64,000 bases of DNA from Ornithodoros turicata (Eukaryota > Arthropoda > Arachnida > Ixodida > Argasidae), in the NCBI RefSeq assembly GCF_037126465.1, contig NC_088206.1:57454841-57518840 (forward strand), given 5' to 3'. The notes under the pieces are model-generated. The model worked only from the letters and a program-made list of their open reading frames with translations, ran no database searches and was not told the origin of the DNA. Both the position numbers and the translations under genes were made by a program. Positions 11,824-24,990 of the stretch are shown here, one piece after another. How positions within the stretch are numbered: position 1 is the first letter of the stretch; each line of letters starts with the position of its first letter.

Positions 11824-13429
11824 GTAAAAAGAAACGCTCGTTAGTAGTAGCATGTAGAAGGATCCGTTTTTTGGCTCTGTTTGGCACAAATGGCGCAGTA
11901 GCTCCATCACTGACTTATCAATTTCGAACTCAGCAGTGGTGTACACCTTTGTGCACGACACATTATGGTTAGTAATCGCTAAAACACATGTCTGCTTCAG
12001 TATATCGGAATAATACCAAATGAATGACTAAAAAGCAACCCCGGCTGCCTAATTTTAGAGATAACTTAATAATGTAGTCTCGGTTGTGTATTTCAAATTG
12101 TGGCAGGAATATCACACTCTTAAAAATGAACTTCACCTCATAGCACGCTGCCGGCTAAACATCATGTGCTGCTGCACAGTGTCAACTGAGAGGTTAAAAT
12201 TGGGCAAGTTGGTTTCATTATTCAGTGCTGCCTTTGGTAGCTTCGGTAATGCTTTCTGTGCACGGTACTGTCCTTGACGCTACTATCTTTCTGTAAGCTC
12301 TGGCAAAGCTACAAGGGCAGCACAGAGGAATAGCCTCAACGTTCGTGCAGGCGGGTCCTGGTTTGTGCGCTTGACAGATTACGAACTGTCGTTAATTCTT
12401 TCCATTATAGACTTCAATTTCTCAACGTTCTTATTAGCCCCGATACATACAACGGTCACGTACTGTCTAGTAACTTAAGGCCACTTGAAGCCACTTAATC
12501 CCCCGACCACGCGCTCTCATCCATCCAGAGACCATGACGCTTTTATAAGCAGGATATCTCGATCTTCTCCATCACATACTTCAAGGCACCGAGTACGTAC
12601 TCCCCAGCGGAATTACACTCCACTCAACGATCTCTTCCAGACAGCCTTCTATGCTAATGCGTCCGTCGTACACGACACTTTACCAAAAACTAAAGCTCCC
12701 AATCATTCAGCGGATTATACGCGCCCAATATATGGTTCAATGGTTCGGGTGGGGGGGGGGGGCAGTATAGTAGCATATCAGACGTAAACTTGGGAAACCC
12801 ATTTGCGGCGTCACAGAAAAGCAATACGGGAAAAGAAAGGGAGGAAATAAGAAGGATGCCCACTTTCCCGCTGCTAAATTCTTCTTCACTTCCCTCGCTA
12901 GTGCTATCAATCATGGGTAAGGGCCACGTAGTGGTGGAAATATCAGTCTTCGCACTCTCCAATCGACTTTGGTGACTTCAAGAGCTCCCATCTTGCTTAG
13001 AAAGTCTTAACAGAACAGTGAGCGGAACGACGGACGATTCCTTTTCTTATCCGTTCCTTTCACAACGGTTTTCTTTTTCGTTTTTTTTTTTTTCGATGAT
13101 GCGACGAATGGGCCTCTAAAATAGATAAGCTGAAAAAGCTGTGTGTTGAACGATTTCATTTTAGGATTTTTTTTCGAAGACGTATACCGCGTTGTGTTTT
13201 GTAGTAAATGAAGAACGTTAAGGTCATAGCGAGAACAATGATGTCCGGAGAAGGGTTGAACGGCGTCTTTATATAGCAAATTGAATTGACTGGGTGACCC
13301 ACAGGTGACCGAGGCTTTGTACTGGAAGCGTGGAACTTATTTCCGTTTGTGAAAGGAGCAGCGATACGATAGCGTCTAATCGCCCTCGGTGACGATACTG
13401 GAGATTTTTATAGTATAGATTTGAAGCAC
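11824..13429. other. No recognisable gene
   Basis: Short frames only. A 12-base G run at about 12751 and a T-rich tract near 13080 are simple-sequence features. Confidence 0.4.
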
Positions 13430-13575
13430 TAGTTCAAGAACTTTAAAGAAAACGATGCCATAAAGGACACTGTCAAATCCAAGTTTATCACTGGGCTATC
13501 AGCTGCTTGAAAGGAATAGCGCGATTGACTAACCGCTTTCTTGGAACAACTATCGTGATCATCTTCCGGTCCACT
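13430..13575 (+). repeat. Dispersed repeat, copy 1 of pair
   Basis: Words CTGTCAAATC, TATCAGC, GAAAGGAAT and CGCGATTGACTAA align in order with 20373-20509. Identity is moderate and the ends are undefined. It is an old interspersed repeat of unknown class. Confidence 0.5.
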
Positions 13576-14686
13576 CAAAGCCCCCTATACTGCTTCGTAT
13601 GTTTTACAGTTTACGCCAGCTAAAAAAGAAGAACAAACGAAAGGCAAACATTACCCCTAGTGGAGGGTGTTTCCACAGTCACAGTTCGAAATACACAGAC
13701 TACTTTAAAAAAAAAGAAAAAAAAAACAAAAAGCGCGTCGGTAATTTGTCAGAAATTTCCGCGTAAGTGAGAGAGATCGATACATAAAGTTTACACACGA
13801 AAAAAAAAATAAAAATAAAAAATAAACGGAAGGAAAAGATAGCAGGGACGTTAAAAGAGAGAGAGAGAGAGAAGCGTTTCCACGAATCTCCACAGAACAG
13901 CTCTTGTCCCGAATATTACCTCCAGGGGCGTAGAGACGCCTCTCGCGCCACAGCTCTAACCTTCACTTCGATAATGAGCAGGATAACAAGAAAGTGTGCC
14001 ATGCGTCCAAACAGCGCATCGATAACAGTCAGCCACAGAAAAGAGGCTCCCGTCCCCAGGAGGCCGCGCGCTAATGACCGTTCGCGTGGGAGGCAGACAG
14101 TCGGTCGGTACAATCATGCGGCCATCCACAGCCAGACACTTGCCTTCTTCGTTACGCCGATATGCTAATCAATGGGAAAGGTCATCGAGGTAACTGCGTG
14201 TTAAAGCAATCATGAGAAGGAGGAGACGCTAATTAGCGACACCTCATTATGTTTTTACACGTGCAGAGTACTGAATGTGATAGCGTTCACGGCGCAAGAA
14301 GTGAATGTTTAGTATGTAGCGTTCAATGATGAATGTTTCATGTACATGATTCACATGCACATTTATGCGCATGGTTGTGGAACCTTCCAAAAGTAATTTC
14401 TGGCTCGACGATCTTAAAACGGGAATTCAAGGTGCGTCGATCCTTCCCTTATGTGACCACGTGGAACAACCGACGGTCACGGTTATTTATTTTATTTTTT
14501 TCGTCATATCGGAATACCCTCTTACGGAGCCTTCGGGCACGGCTGCTCCCATAGGCAGATTACATAATTGAGTCTCTTCTCATAAGACAATGAAGCCTCG
14601 CAACAGTGTTCAAAACAGTGGCCAGGAATGCTGTACAAGAACGCGTCCAACTGTCCTGTTATGGTCCACGTGGGAGTATTTGACTA
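13576..14686. other. No recognisable gene
   Basis: A-rich simple sequence (13705-13830) and a (GA)n run near 13858 occur; no exon or element boundary is seen. Confidence 0.4.
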
Positions 14687-15514
14687 CAGGGCGTTTATTG
14701 TTATGCTTTACAGAATTTTCATTAAAAAAACAATGAGAGCAGCACAGATGTCGTATTTGTTATACGGCCAGGCGGACATCTTCTGGAAGAGAGTATGTAA
14801 CTACAGGATGACTAATTACCTAAAATCCATTAATGAACTTTTTAATTAGGGAATTTTGTGCAAAAGCAAGATAGCAGAACGGGAGACAACCCTCGCTGAA
14901 AGCTTTTAAAAATCCAGAAAAGAGCGCGTGCAGTGAAATACCCATCCCTGAATTTCGGTATCCAAATTAGCCGAAACCGAAAAGCGCGCCTCAAGAGCGC
15001 GTCATCTACGCCGACGGTGGCTTATCTAGGCCGGAAGCGGTTTATCTGGCCAGCAGATCGGCACCTACTCCAATCGTCTCCGTCGCTCCTATCACGTGGC
15101 CCTCTGACGTGAAATGGCCGCTGTGTTGCCTGCGTTCCCAGTTGCCGCGGTTTCGGTTTCGGCTCATTTGCGTATCAAAGTTCGGTGGTGAATATTTTAA
15201 CGCACGTGCGTGTTTCAGGATTTGTTAGACGTGGAATGGCGTTCAACGAGGATAGTATCTGATTCTACTATCTCGCTTTTGCACGAAGTCCCCTAATGTA
15301 TTTATTTATTTACATACATTTAATTAAATTTATTTAATTAAAATTACTTAATTAAAGAGTTAATTACTCAATTTTATGTAATCAGTCATCTTGTAGTTGC
15401 ATACCTTCTTCGAGAGGATGCCCCCCTGGCCGTATAACTGCGAACGACATCTGCGCTGCTCTCATATCTTTTTTTTAATAAGAATTCTGTGAATGGTAAA
15501 AATGAACACCCCTG
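14687..15514. mobile_element. Foldback/MITE element, 828 bp, long inverted arms
   Basis: The left arm starts CAGGGCGTTTATTG after a TA; the right arm reads, on the minus strand, CCAGGGGTGTTCATTTTTA. The arms share long blocks (GAGAGCAGC.CAGATGTCGT, TTATACGGCCAGG.GG.CATC, TGCAAAAGC.AGATAG), and the inner part also pairs (AGCCGAAACCGAAA in both arms). Very little unpaired spacer remains. The right arm has an extra AT-rich TTTAATTAAA expansion. No transposase is present; the terminal TA suggests a Tc1/mariner-type mobiliser. Confidence 0.75.
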
Positions 15515-16060
15515 GATCATAAAAGAGCTGCAAAAATGAAAAATGTTGGGAAAATATGCGCGTTTGTTCAGAACCGACTGACATTGAACTTACGAAGCTG
15601 TGAACGGTCGACTGCGTATGAGTGAGCATCCAACGCATCGGGAGCTGCACACCACTGAAGCGACACTATAACGTGGGAAGCGGAAGGGTCGTACAGCGAG
15701 GCAGACCTCCCTCGAAAGATGAACGATTGGCCCTTCGGGAGGAATAGGCCAACTTCACGGGACGCGCTCTGGCGAACACCGGTTCCACCCTTCCGTATTT
15801 CCGAGCACTTCTTCCGAAGCTTCGCAATTTCCTTTTTTATTTTATCTTTATTTTTACTGCCGTTCTCTGGCGACGGTCCAGCGACTGTTTTCAGCAGCAA
15901 TTATACGTACCGGAGCAGATATTCGCCGCGATTGTCGTGTCGTGAGGGAAGAATTGAAGGATTGTTGTCCATAACGAAAAGGCGATGCACAAGAGAAACT
16001 TCAAGACAGACGGCTCAGCAAATGTAGAAAACAACAGACGGACGAAAATTGAAATTACGA
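15515..16060. other. No recognisable gene
   Basis: Overlapping frames of about 100 codons on both strands have no domain. Nothing else is recognised. Confidence 0.4.
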
Positions 16061-16528
16061 AGGGTTCTTCTTTTTCGGGTTGATCCCGAATTTTCACGAC
16101 AGTCCCCCCCCCCCCCCGAACAGGTGGCGGTTCTTCAACTTGTCGTTCTATGTAAACCATCGGCAAAGCGAATCGTAATATCAGCAAAGGGAGCTAGTTG
16201 TGACAACCTATCTGTCCTCCTTTTATAATCCCCTCCTGCAGGAGTCAAAGGCGAGCTTTTGTGGAGCTCGGGTAAGTGTTTGAATACCGCGGTCATTCAC
16301 CGCCCCAGTCCCGAGCGGAAATATAAAGGTTCTTGTTTCTCGTCTCAGTGTCACAGCGGTGGCTTGTTTCGTATGTCTTTCGTTTCACCCGAAAATTCCC
16401 CGATGACATATCAAACAGAGATCGTAGCGCCCGATTTTTCCCCGAATTCTAGTGTGTAAATAGCACCTGATCCCCCGCCCCCCTCTCCCGAATTTGAAAA
16501 ATTGTAAAACCCGAAAACGAAGAACCCT
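16061..16528. mobile_element. MITE with AGGGTTCTTC ends, 468 bp
   Basis: The first 21 bases AGGGTTCTTCTTTTTCGGGTT are matched by the inverted right end with one mismatch, and the subterminal C-rich/G-rich blocks also pair. The flanks ATTACGA and ATTACCA suggest a 7-8-bp target duplication with one change, compatible with hAT or P-like elements. The interior has no transposase. Confidence 0.6.
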
Positions 16529-17239
16529 ATTACCACCACTTACAAGCAAGTCCCATACAAACGCAGATCAAGATCCTATATAAACGTATCGTATCTCTTG
16601 TTTGCTAAGCAGAGCGATAGCTACTCACTCATGACCCCTTATAACAGTTAATGAAATTTATTTTACCATGTGTCGGACAGAACACAGCGTGCAACGTAAA
16701 ATGCTATTATGGTGTGTGTTGTACCATTTTTGGAAAACCCTTCACGTTCCCACGCCAACTGGAGCTTCGTTGTGTACAAAAACCTGGCGTGCGCTTTCTG
16801 TTTCCGTCAACAAAACGTGAGGTTAACTTGGCAAATTTCGGAGTTCAATAGGGAAAATGCAATTGCTCGCTGATTAAATTTGATAAAAGTGCTCGGAAGT
16901 CATGGCAAAATCTCCCCCCCCCGCCCCCCAAGATAAGTAGCGTTTACCCCATCATGTTCGGACAAGTAGATTTTTTATACGACTTCTTTTTTTCTTTTTT
17001 TTTCTTTTTAGGTGAAACATCTTGTATATTGCGGAACACAACGTGGCCTTATGGAACTTGTGTACTCACAGCAGTTGTCATCCCCATATCATCGTCATCA
17101 TGTATCTCTCTCTCTCTCTCTCGTCCTGTGAATCGTCCTGTGTGCAGTGTTCCAGACATAGTCAGAAAATGAATATGAATGAATACTGATATTGAATGAA
17201 TATTTACTGAAAACCAACGCGACTTTCTGATTACCGACC
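16529..17239. other. No recognisable gene
   Basis: C-rich runs near 16915 and a pyrimidine-rich (CT)n tract at 17105-17125 are present. No coding signal is recognised. Confidence 0.4.
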
Positions 17240-17291
17240 CTGGCGATGAAAGTGCCCATTCATCCTCTTACAATAAAGTTGTTGTTGTTCT
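17240..17291 (+). mobile_element. LINE 3' tail fragment
   Basis: CATTCATCCTCTTACAATAAAGTTGTTGTTGTT combines a poly(A)-like signal with a GTT-repeat tail, the same style of ending as the LINE remnants at 2.8 kb and 38.2 kb. The coding part is absent. Confidence 0.4.
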
Positions 17292-18468
17292 GATTATTTG
17301 AAGTTCCATCTTGCTAACATTTTTTTTTTCCTTTTTTTATGTCCCCGGTTTTGTTCTTTTTCTGCTATTTGTGCAGCATGTCTTTCAAATTAGATTTTGA
17401 AATGGCCTGGGATTCAAAAACCGCTTCGAATAAAAGGATTCGACGAAACTGATTCACGGCTTTACGAATTCTTTGAGCGCATTCCTCTCCAGACATTTCT
17501 TTCTTCATCGATAGCTGTCATGCTCATTTTATCACCGTGACCAAACGCACGAGCGAACGTGATATTTTGATTCATGGAATTTCCATACCTTCGACGGCCT
17601 TGCCGTGACAACATTACTCTATTACTATTATTCGTACTCGTCGCCACCTGCATCCTTCCACCAGCAATTTTCTACCGGTACACGTGTTTTCTCGACACAT
17701 TTCAAAATAGAATAAAAAAAGCTTGAGAGCCGCCACCACTTTCGCCGAATAATACGGGAACACGCCTCTCCACGAGAGGGATCAATGGTGGCAGACGATG
17801 CACCCAGCGCGGCCACGAATCAATGGAGCGACGCCGTCAAAAGCAGAGACTCGCGTATTTTCCGCCTCTCTTCATCGAGCGCGTCCAATTCAAAACGGAA
17901 CGTCAGCACGGTACATATGCACGGTCGAACAGCGGGACAGTTCGGAGCGTCCCATACCCCGCGTTCTCGCACGCACCTCTCTTCTATACCTGGCGTGCGG
18001 GTGTTTCCCTGCACGGGTAGTACGAAGATCCCACACGTAGGCTCCAATCGTACGAACCAGAAGAAGAAATTAAAAAAGAAAGAGACAGACACCGGTGCGA
18101 AATTGCAAGCTATTGAGCGACATCTGCGGATAAACTGCGGGAGAAGGGGGTGGAAGAGATAGAGGGGAAGGAGGGGAACACACGCAGCGTAAGCAGGGAC
18201 GGGTCCATTGTTGTGCGGAAATGAGGTGTCCCTTTCGTTAATTGGCGCTTGTGAGTGCACGGCGAAGAAATAAAAAGAAGCTTTTCAGAGAGCTTTTCAC
18301 AAAGGGTGCCATCCTGGAGCTCCTCACAACTATCAACGCCTGGTTCGAATCGCTCTTTCGTCGTTTTCCCAACAACAGGAAATCAGAAAACTTCCGAAGG
18401 AAAAATGCGTTCTAGAAATGGGAATCGAAGTCGAACGATGCGTATGTCCGTTTCAACTGTTTGTGGAG
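17292..18468. other. No recognisable gene
   Basis: The longest frame (17820-18260, minus, 146 codons) is overlapped by three open frames on the other strand and shows no domain. It is treated as chance. Confidence 0.4.
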
Positions 18469-18560
18469 TCTCCTGTGAAGCGTGCTTTCACTGCACTGCC
18501 AATGTGTATGCAGGAGAAGCCAGCGAGCAATACGCTCCGCAAGTAGGTTTCTGCGCAGCA
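18469..18560 (+). repeat. Dispersed repeat family R, 5' part
   Basis: CTCCTGTGAAGCGTGCTTTC, ACTGCACTG, GCAGGAGAAGCCAGC and AACAATA-like words occur in the same order at 24735 and 35556. The 3' half found in those copies is not present here. Confidence 0.55.
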
Positions 18561-19879
18561 GAAGAGAGTGAGGGTGTAAAATGAGGCGCGAGCTGACGTG
18601 TCGCGCTCCCATTCGCCGGGGCACCCATCCGCTCCACGTGCGAACGACATAACGGACAATGAACATAACAGAAGTAGGCAGGGTAGCTGGCGTTGGCTTA
18701 ATGACGTTAACATTGCCTTGAGTTTGAGGTAAAACACAGGACGAGAAGAACACACGACAGTGTTGACACGCCATACGTTCAGTGTGTATTCCATTTTGTT
18801 CAGCGATACGGTGTTAAATACCTGCTGTATTTATGACTATACTTCGTCGCATTCGGATGGAGTGTCACTTTTTTTTTTTTTTTTTTCCGAAGCACACACG
18901 GCTGCGTCGACGGTTGGAGAACTCGATTAACTGTTGCTGCTGGCGGACCCAAACAGCATTCTATGAGGGGGCCAGGGGAGTGCTTGTGCGCTTGTGTGTT
19001 GTGCTCTGTTTTACGGTGACTACAGAAGCAGTTCAAACATGGTGCACTACCAAGGCTCTGCCTTCGTGGCGCGAACGAAGAAGAGCAACCCGGCAGGTCA
19101 CAGTTCAATGTGCTGTATCGCGTGTTTAGAGTGGCCCCATAGAAGTTCTAACGCCTACTAACAGTGGAATCTCACACCTTACCAAGAAGGAGCCTCATCA
19201 TTGTCTATTCGGGTGCCATTACCACAGTATCTGGCTCCTGTTGCCTCACAGTGTAAGATGCAAGTTCGTATGCCTGTTGAGGCACGGTTGTCTTCGACCC
19301 GTCGTTCACGGTAGCTTAGAGCATTGTAGCCGCCATGTGACTACATTTGCCACTTCTATGAGGACACTCGCATTTCGCCCTGGATACAGTATTTGTCTAC
19401 GCCGCGAGACCGTAATCTGCACACAATGGGAATAATGTTTGCAGGATGCTCACACGAACCAATTTATACAAGAGCCGGATAGTTCAAACTTCAGCACACA
19501 TATTGCGTTAAACTTCCGTTTGTCTTTCGTCGATAAGCCAAGATCATCTCGAACGAAAAGTGGAACCTATAATACAGAAATCAGAGCCGTTTTAGACCTC
19601 CTGGACGCACTCGGTGGCCTTTGTTTACCTTTATGGAGCGCGCACATGGTTCCCCCGGCCAATCAGGAGCGTCCTAGAAACGTCACCGTGACGTCATGCG
19701 CATTAACCTCGCGGACTTGCAGAGCGTATATGTGACGCAGGTATCCGCATATCTCTGAGCTTAAGGTTATGACAAGAGAGCGAAAGAACAAACGCACAAC
19801 GGCTCGCTTGCATAATCCTTTTATGACTAGTGATATGTCTTGCCCCTGCTTTCTCAGCCAGCAGACATGCTATTGCAGC
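18561..19879. other. No recognisable gene
   Basis: A long T tract occurs near 18871-18886. No exon or bounded element was recognised. Confidence 0.4.
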
Positions 19880-20045
19880 GCTTTTTAATGGAGTGAAACG
19901 ATAGTAACGCAGGACCTTCCAGTTTGCTCAGATCCGCACTTCCGGAAGACAGTAATGTACAATTCAAAATGAAGGAGGCTGAAGGAAAGTGAGCAAGATG
20001 GCGGCGACCAAATGAAGAGGCCGATGCCTGAGCCTGTACGCGGTA
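19880..20045 (+). repeat. Dispersed repeat family R, 3' part
   Basis: AATTCAAAATGAAGGAGGCT, GGCGGCGACCAAATGAAGAG and GAGCCTG align in order with the 3' parts of the copies at 24735-24990 and 35556-35822. Its 5' half is missing. Confidence 0.55.
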
Positions 20046-20372
20046 CATGATTTTTCATTTTTTATACGTAGCACATAGGGAAGAGAGATGTTGTACTAAT
20101 ACGACGTCAGAGACGAGCAAACATGTTTTCTTCAGAAGGTGAAAAGGAAACAGTTGCTAGTAAGATAAGTGGTCTAAAATATCCTTGAGGTTGAGGAGCG
20201 AAGTCGGACGAAAGAAACACAACTCAGAGCCAGCTCTTCCCCAATATATTCCCCTCCATTCGCTGAAAGTAAAGCTCTTTTTGACGGTTATGGTCGTCCG
20301 ACTACGCAACGCAGTCTCGAGGATTATTATCTATGCAAATAAGGAACACGCATTAGAGAACTAAACTAGATA

Positions 20373-20509
20373 GGAAGTACTTCCCGAAAACAATACGATA
20401 AAGGAAGCTGTCAAATCAAAGATAAGCAAAGTGATATCAGCCACTTCAAAGGAATGAGGCGATTGGCTTATCATCTTTTTGGAACCGTTTCGCGAACACC
20501 TTCCGACCT
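20373..20509 (+). repeat. Dispersed repeat, copy 2 of pair (target of SINE)
   Basis: This stretch aligns with 13430-13575 (CTGTCAAATC, TATCAGCC.CTT, AAAGGAAT, GATTGGCT). The SINE at 20510-20824 has inserted at its 3' edge, so the repeat is older than the SINE. Confidence 0.5.
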
Positions 20510-20824
20510 CTTTCTTTTTTTTTTTTTTTTGATTGCGTGTTAGCGCCGCGAAGCAACTGTGGCTACGAGCGGCGTACAGACGTGGACAGATGGAGTGAGG
20601 ACAGCAGGAAGGAGTGGGGCACAGCGGCGTTAGTATGCGTCCTGGGTCGACTTCACGGGGAATTGTGCCGACATTCGTCTGGAAGGTCTTCGGAAAACCC
20701 AGGGAAAACCTCAGACAGCACAGCCGGCGGTAGGATTCGAACCCATCACCTCCCGGTCTTCAGCACAACCTTGGCTACAACCAACGAGCGGACGCCTTAG
20801 CCCACTCGGCCATGCCGCTGGTCT
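20510..20824 (-). mobile_element. tRNA-derived SINE, Ruka-like (copy A2)
   Basis: The same family as the copy at 8.3 kb. A 9-bp target duplication TTCCGACCT is seen at 20501-20509 and 20825-20833. The minus strand reads GGCATGGCCGAGTGGGCTA (box A), a longer box A-B interval containing GTTGTAGCCAAGGTTGTGCT, box B GGGTTCGAATCC, the common body and a long A tail. The head of this copy is about 20 bases longer than that of copy A1 and matches the head of the copy at 50.5 kb. Confidence 0.9.
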
Positions 20825-20833
20825 TTCCGACCT

Positions 20834-23496
20834 TCTAAAACTATTATTTCCCAAACAAACTGAGGCAACAATGATTCACTTCAAAGGAAAAGTTGTTTGA
20901 ACGCGCTTTGTGCACAAAGGCGTGACACGGGCGCAGTTCTCAAACGATGTTACGAACACAATACACTTCCCCAATAGCGATAGTCTCATACACATTTACG
21001 ATGTCTCAAAACAAATCCATAACCGTGCAGAACGTGTGCTGAAATAAGCGCTCCCTGGTGAGTCATCACTCAAAATTGCTCATGCATCCATGCGGCCCAT
21101 CGCGATTTTCATTCGGATGCGTCTCAGCGTTCGATAAAGGCAGCATCTATCGCGCATACATGGAATGACGTCTTCCGTGCTATCGGCACGCCCCTAGGTG
21201 AAAAAGGAAAGCGCTGTTTTGGTGTCATGCGTTTCGTAAATCACGTACGAGCCCACGCTTTTGCCGTTCAATCAAGTGGGCAGCTGCTCGTTATATGAAA
21301 CAGGCGTGATGTGGGATCACGGCACGTAGAAGCACGCTGATTGACAGAAATACGCGAAAAGCATCGCCTCGAACTGTTCCTCAGTGAGGGCGCCCCACGT
21401 GACGACTTCTGAGGTCACCTTCGATGCTATGACATTTCGGACCAGCAAAGTGGCAGAAAAGCTGTCAAAAAAGCTAGCGGGCAATGGAATGAAAACTGAT
21501 TGCATAGCCATGTACAACGCGCATCCTACTTGGCGGCAGGCATGCCGACTTATGAAAGGATATCTCCTTTACAACAGAGGCTAGCTACTGCGCAAATGCG
21601 TCACATGTTAAATTTCGTAGCGAGACAAAATGGTGGAAATTTGTGGCTTTATACCGCTGGACAACCTCAACCATGTGGGATGTGGGATCTTCTGGAATCT
21701 TCGCATTCGGCTCCCTCTAAGCAGCTTGTACCGTTCTACAAATCTATGGCGTCCTCCAACCCGTTACCTTGCAGCCAGTAGGCGAACACATTACCAACTG
21801 ATCCAACCCACGGTTTGATTGTTCTTTTCTTTTTTTTTTTTTTTTCGCTGAAAGAGTCTACAAGAGCGAAACAATCATAGCGCAGTAACTGCAATACGCG
21901 TGCTTTTGTTGTTGTATTGGTTGCATGTTATGCACTTTGTTGTGCCGTAAAAACTGGCATCTCTGGAAATTGCTTTTCAGACAACGGTGTATAACACAGT
22001 TTTCTCGTGGACGCCGCCATATTGAAAGCGCAGCGCCGTCTAGGCGGGGAAGCACGTTGAAAGTTGTTTACCAGCCAAGCCAGAGAGAAGGACAGCACAC
22101 GTGCCGTGTGCCTCCTTTCTGGCTTGTCCTGGCTTCAAAAACGCTGGGTGTGAGGCTGTCTGAAAAACTGTGTATACACTACGTATTATACTTAGAAAGC
22201 TTCTTCTTCTCCTTCTTCTCATAACTGGGTGTTTGCTGGAGCTATGTGGTGACTTCATATGTCGCATGCAGCTCCATTTCTTGTAGGCTGTATAGGTGGT
22301 GATATCCACAGAAAAGTCTTTAGCATGTGTCACTCTTGAGTGAACGACACGCGACACTTTTGCTTCGGGTCTCATGTTTTTGAGTCCAGGTTTAGAAGTG
22401 GTCTGCGATGCCGCTTTCTTTAAGAAAAACGAAGAGGGCTTTCTCCGCTTTCTCTTGCAATTTTGAGCAGCCATTTACCTAGCCGCTTACAAAAACAGAA
22501 GGGACGCGAATCGAGCTCGCTTAGGGTAGCTAAGAAAGCGAAAGAGAGGGAACGGGTCGTCTTGAGTTCCTTCTCCCTCCCCTTCTCATTTATTATACCT
22601 CCCTTTCTGTGATTTTTGTTCTAAGGTGACAAAGAAGAAGCGAGAAGCAACGACAAATTAAAACTCCATTGGGTTTTTCTGCTATTTTGAGAGTACACTT
22701 AGCAGGAGGGGAAAAAAATAGAGAAGAAAGAAGGGGTGCATTACCGCTCCATTCTATTCTCCCATGCTGCCTAGCAATCCAATTAGTCCCAGAAGCCACA
22801 CTAAATGTGCGCTTTCTCCGGCGCGACGGACATTAGGCGTTGCCAAAAGAAAAGGACATCGTGTTCTACTGCTGACGCCATACTATCCTTATAGCCTGTA
22901 AAAAAAAAAAAGAAGAAGAAGAAAAGAAAAATCTACACTACAAATTTACCAGATCCAAACCCACTAATCTGCCTGGCCATACCTTCAAATTTAGTTTTTA
23001 AACATTAACGAAGGAAAGATATTCCTCGAAATTTGATCTACTGCAAAACTGGAAAATGGCGAATCCTGTCGACATCCCGCTAGGATGATCCATATTATTA
23101 CTCATGCGTTTCTCTTTCGCTCTATATTTATGTATTATGTAATTACAGTGTGATTTGCTCTCCATCAATCACTACTCGAAACATACCGCGCCGATCCGTA
23201 ATGCAGACGTAACGCAACGGGGTACACAGATGTCGATGTCTCGAGTCCCGTCGTATAGCTATTTATTACTCAGATTTACGTCCGGTTTATTGCTGGGTTT
23301 ATATGCAGGCTGTGTAATCAAGCACGCGTCAAATTTGTATACTTCTCACACTATTTGAAGCTGTGACGTCACTCAGCCTAGCACTAACCGTCAACGACGT
23401 CGCCATGGCAGTCAACTCGCCACCGCAAGGACCACGCAGGTTGATTCAGTAGACACGTAAAAATGAGATGTCTTGTCTACCAGCTATGAGCACGCA
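20834..23496. other. No confirmed gene
   Basis: A 144-codon minus-strand frame at 22040-22474 opens with ATGGCTGCTCAAAATTGC and is Lys/Arg-rich over its first 15 residues. No domain or splice partner is recognised, and it is left unassigned. A T-run at 21830-21846 and an A-rich run at 22890-22930 are simple sequence. Confidence 0.35.
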
Positions 23497-23524
23497 CACA
23501 CAATATATATATATATATATATAT
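23497..23524. repeat. (AT)n microsatellite
   Basis: A short CA stretch leads into about eleven AT units. Confidence 0.8.
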
Positions 23525-24068
23525 GTAGTAAAATTTGCTTCACGAGGTCCGACACAAAAGACGAGCTAATAGCATAGTACTATTCTTCTTCTTCATTACC
23601 GTGCTGTAAGCCGGAAAGGTAAGTCTTTGTTCCTTCACGAATCTTGCCTCAACTCCACGTATCGCCTCTCCCGCAGGACGTCATTGTCGCTCAGAGTCGG
23701 TAATCCACCGTCTGCGGCTCAACGGCCCGTTTAGTGGCTGCATTCATCTACAATATACGATTGGATGGTGGAGCAAACTATCAGGCTCGTGGCACGTCGT
23801 ACGGCTCTAAGCATCAACTGGTTTACTGTAGAGGCCGCGGTTCTAGATGACGATCGTGAAAGCGAATGCTGTGTCCAGTAGATCACCGTGTGATGCAGAC
23901 AGTGGTTTATTAAGAATTAAAAGCACAAAGGAGGGGGGTTACAAAAATGGGGGGAGTCATTATTACAGTTACGCCATAAGAGCTTTAGGTATCATTGCCT
24001 ATATGTTTGAAAAGCTGAAATAGCAAGCTCCCCAGGTGGAAAGGTTAGGTGGGTGTGGCCAAACCTTC

Positions 24069-24097
24069 GGTGTGTGTGTGTGTGTGGGGGGGGGGGT
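24069..24097. repeat. (GT)n followed by G run
   Basis: GTGTGTGTGTGTGTG is directly followed by nine or more G. It is simple sequence only. Confidence 0.75.
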
Positions 24098-24734
24098 TCT
24101 GGATAAACCACTGGGTGCAGAGAATGTATTGAGGGCCTTTCCAGACGTGTTCAGACGAGCCGTGCGTCTGCCTGTGTCCCGATGCACCTCCTTATGCATG
24201 CAGGGGTTGCGGCGAAATACGTTAAGACGGATACGGTCTCTGGTGTTCGGCGATGGCGTCACGCCTTCTGGAGCAGTCCGCCGTGCCAGTGCGGACATTA
24301 CGACTTTATTTACTTACTTCCTGTGCCCTTTCAAAAGGGAACTGAACAGCTACCAAGGATGCGACACATTAGGTTGTACGAAACACAATAAGAGAACATA
24401 AAACATAAACCACAGCAAATCAAAACACCGCACAGACCTCCCAACCTATCCCTGCACTAACGCGGGGCAAAGAATAGAACAGAATGCATAACACACACAA
24501 AAAAAAAAGAAAAAAGAAAACACTGAAGACGACAAAAAAGACATGTGCAGCTCTACGAAGGACACAATGCATAAATTAATGATTTTAATGTATTCTACAA
24601 AAACGCGGTGCAGTCAGACAAAGCCTGTCCGTCGCATGCCGTTCGGCTGACCCTTCCTTCTACTTTTTTGTTTGTTTGTTTGTTGTTGTTCTTATAAATA
24701 TATCCCCCCGACCGTCGGTGTATCAGCGAGCTCT

Positions 24735-24990
24735 CCTGTAAAGCGTGCTTTCACTGCAGTGGCACAATGTAGGCAGGAGAAAACAAACAAGGAGGATGTC
24801 GCTGCCCAGCTCTCTTAACGAGCAGACGTAGCAAGCGAAGAAGCGCGGTGATACCTTGTTGGCGATGAAGCGGGCCCTTTAGGTTTCATTAGATCTACAC
24901 CACGAGAAGAGAATAATGCGTCGCAATTCAAAATGAAGGTCCGAGTAAAGGGAGCGTAAGACGGCAGCGACTAATTGAAGAGGGCGAGGC
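24735..24990 (+). repeat. Dispersed repeat family R, near full length
   Basis: Starts CTCCTGTAAAGCGTGCTTTC and ends near GAAGAGGGCGAGGCCTG. In between it shares AGGCAGGAGAA, AATTCAAAATGAAGG and GGCAGCGA.TAATTGAAGAG with the copies at 35556-35822, 18469 and 19880. The ends lack clear inverted repeats or target duplications. Class unknown. Confidence 0.6.

Noticed and set aside
17820..18260. 146-codon minus frame
   Set aside because: Overlapped by three plus-strand frames; low-complexity Phe-rich middle; no motif.
22040..22474. 144-codon minus frame with basic N-terminus
   Set aside because: Basic start is tempting, but no domain, donor or homologous family could be named.
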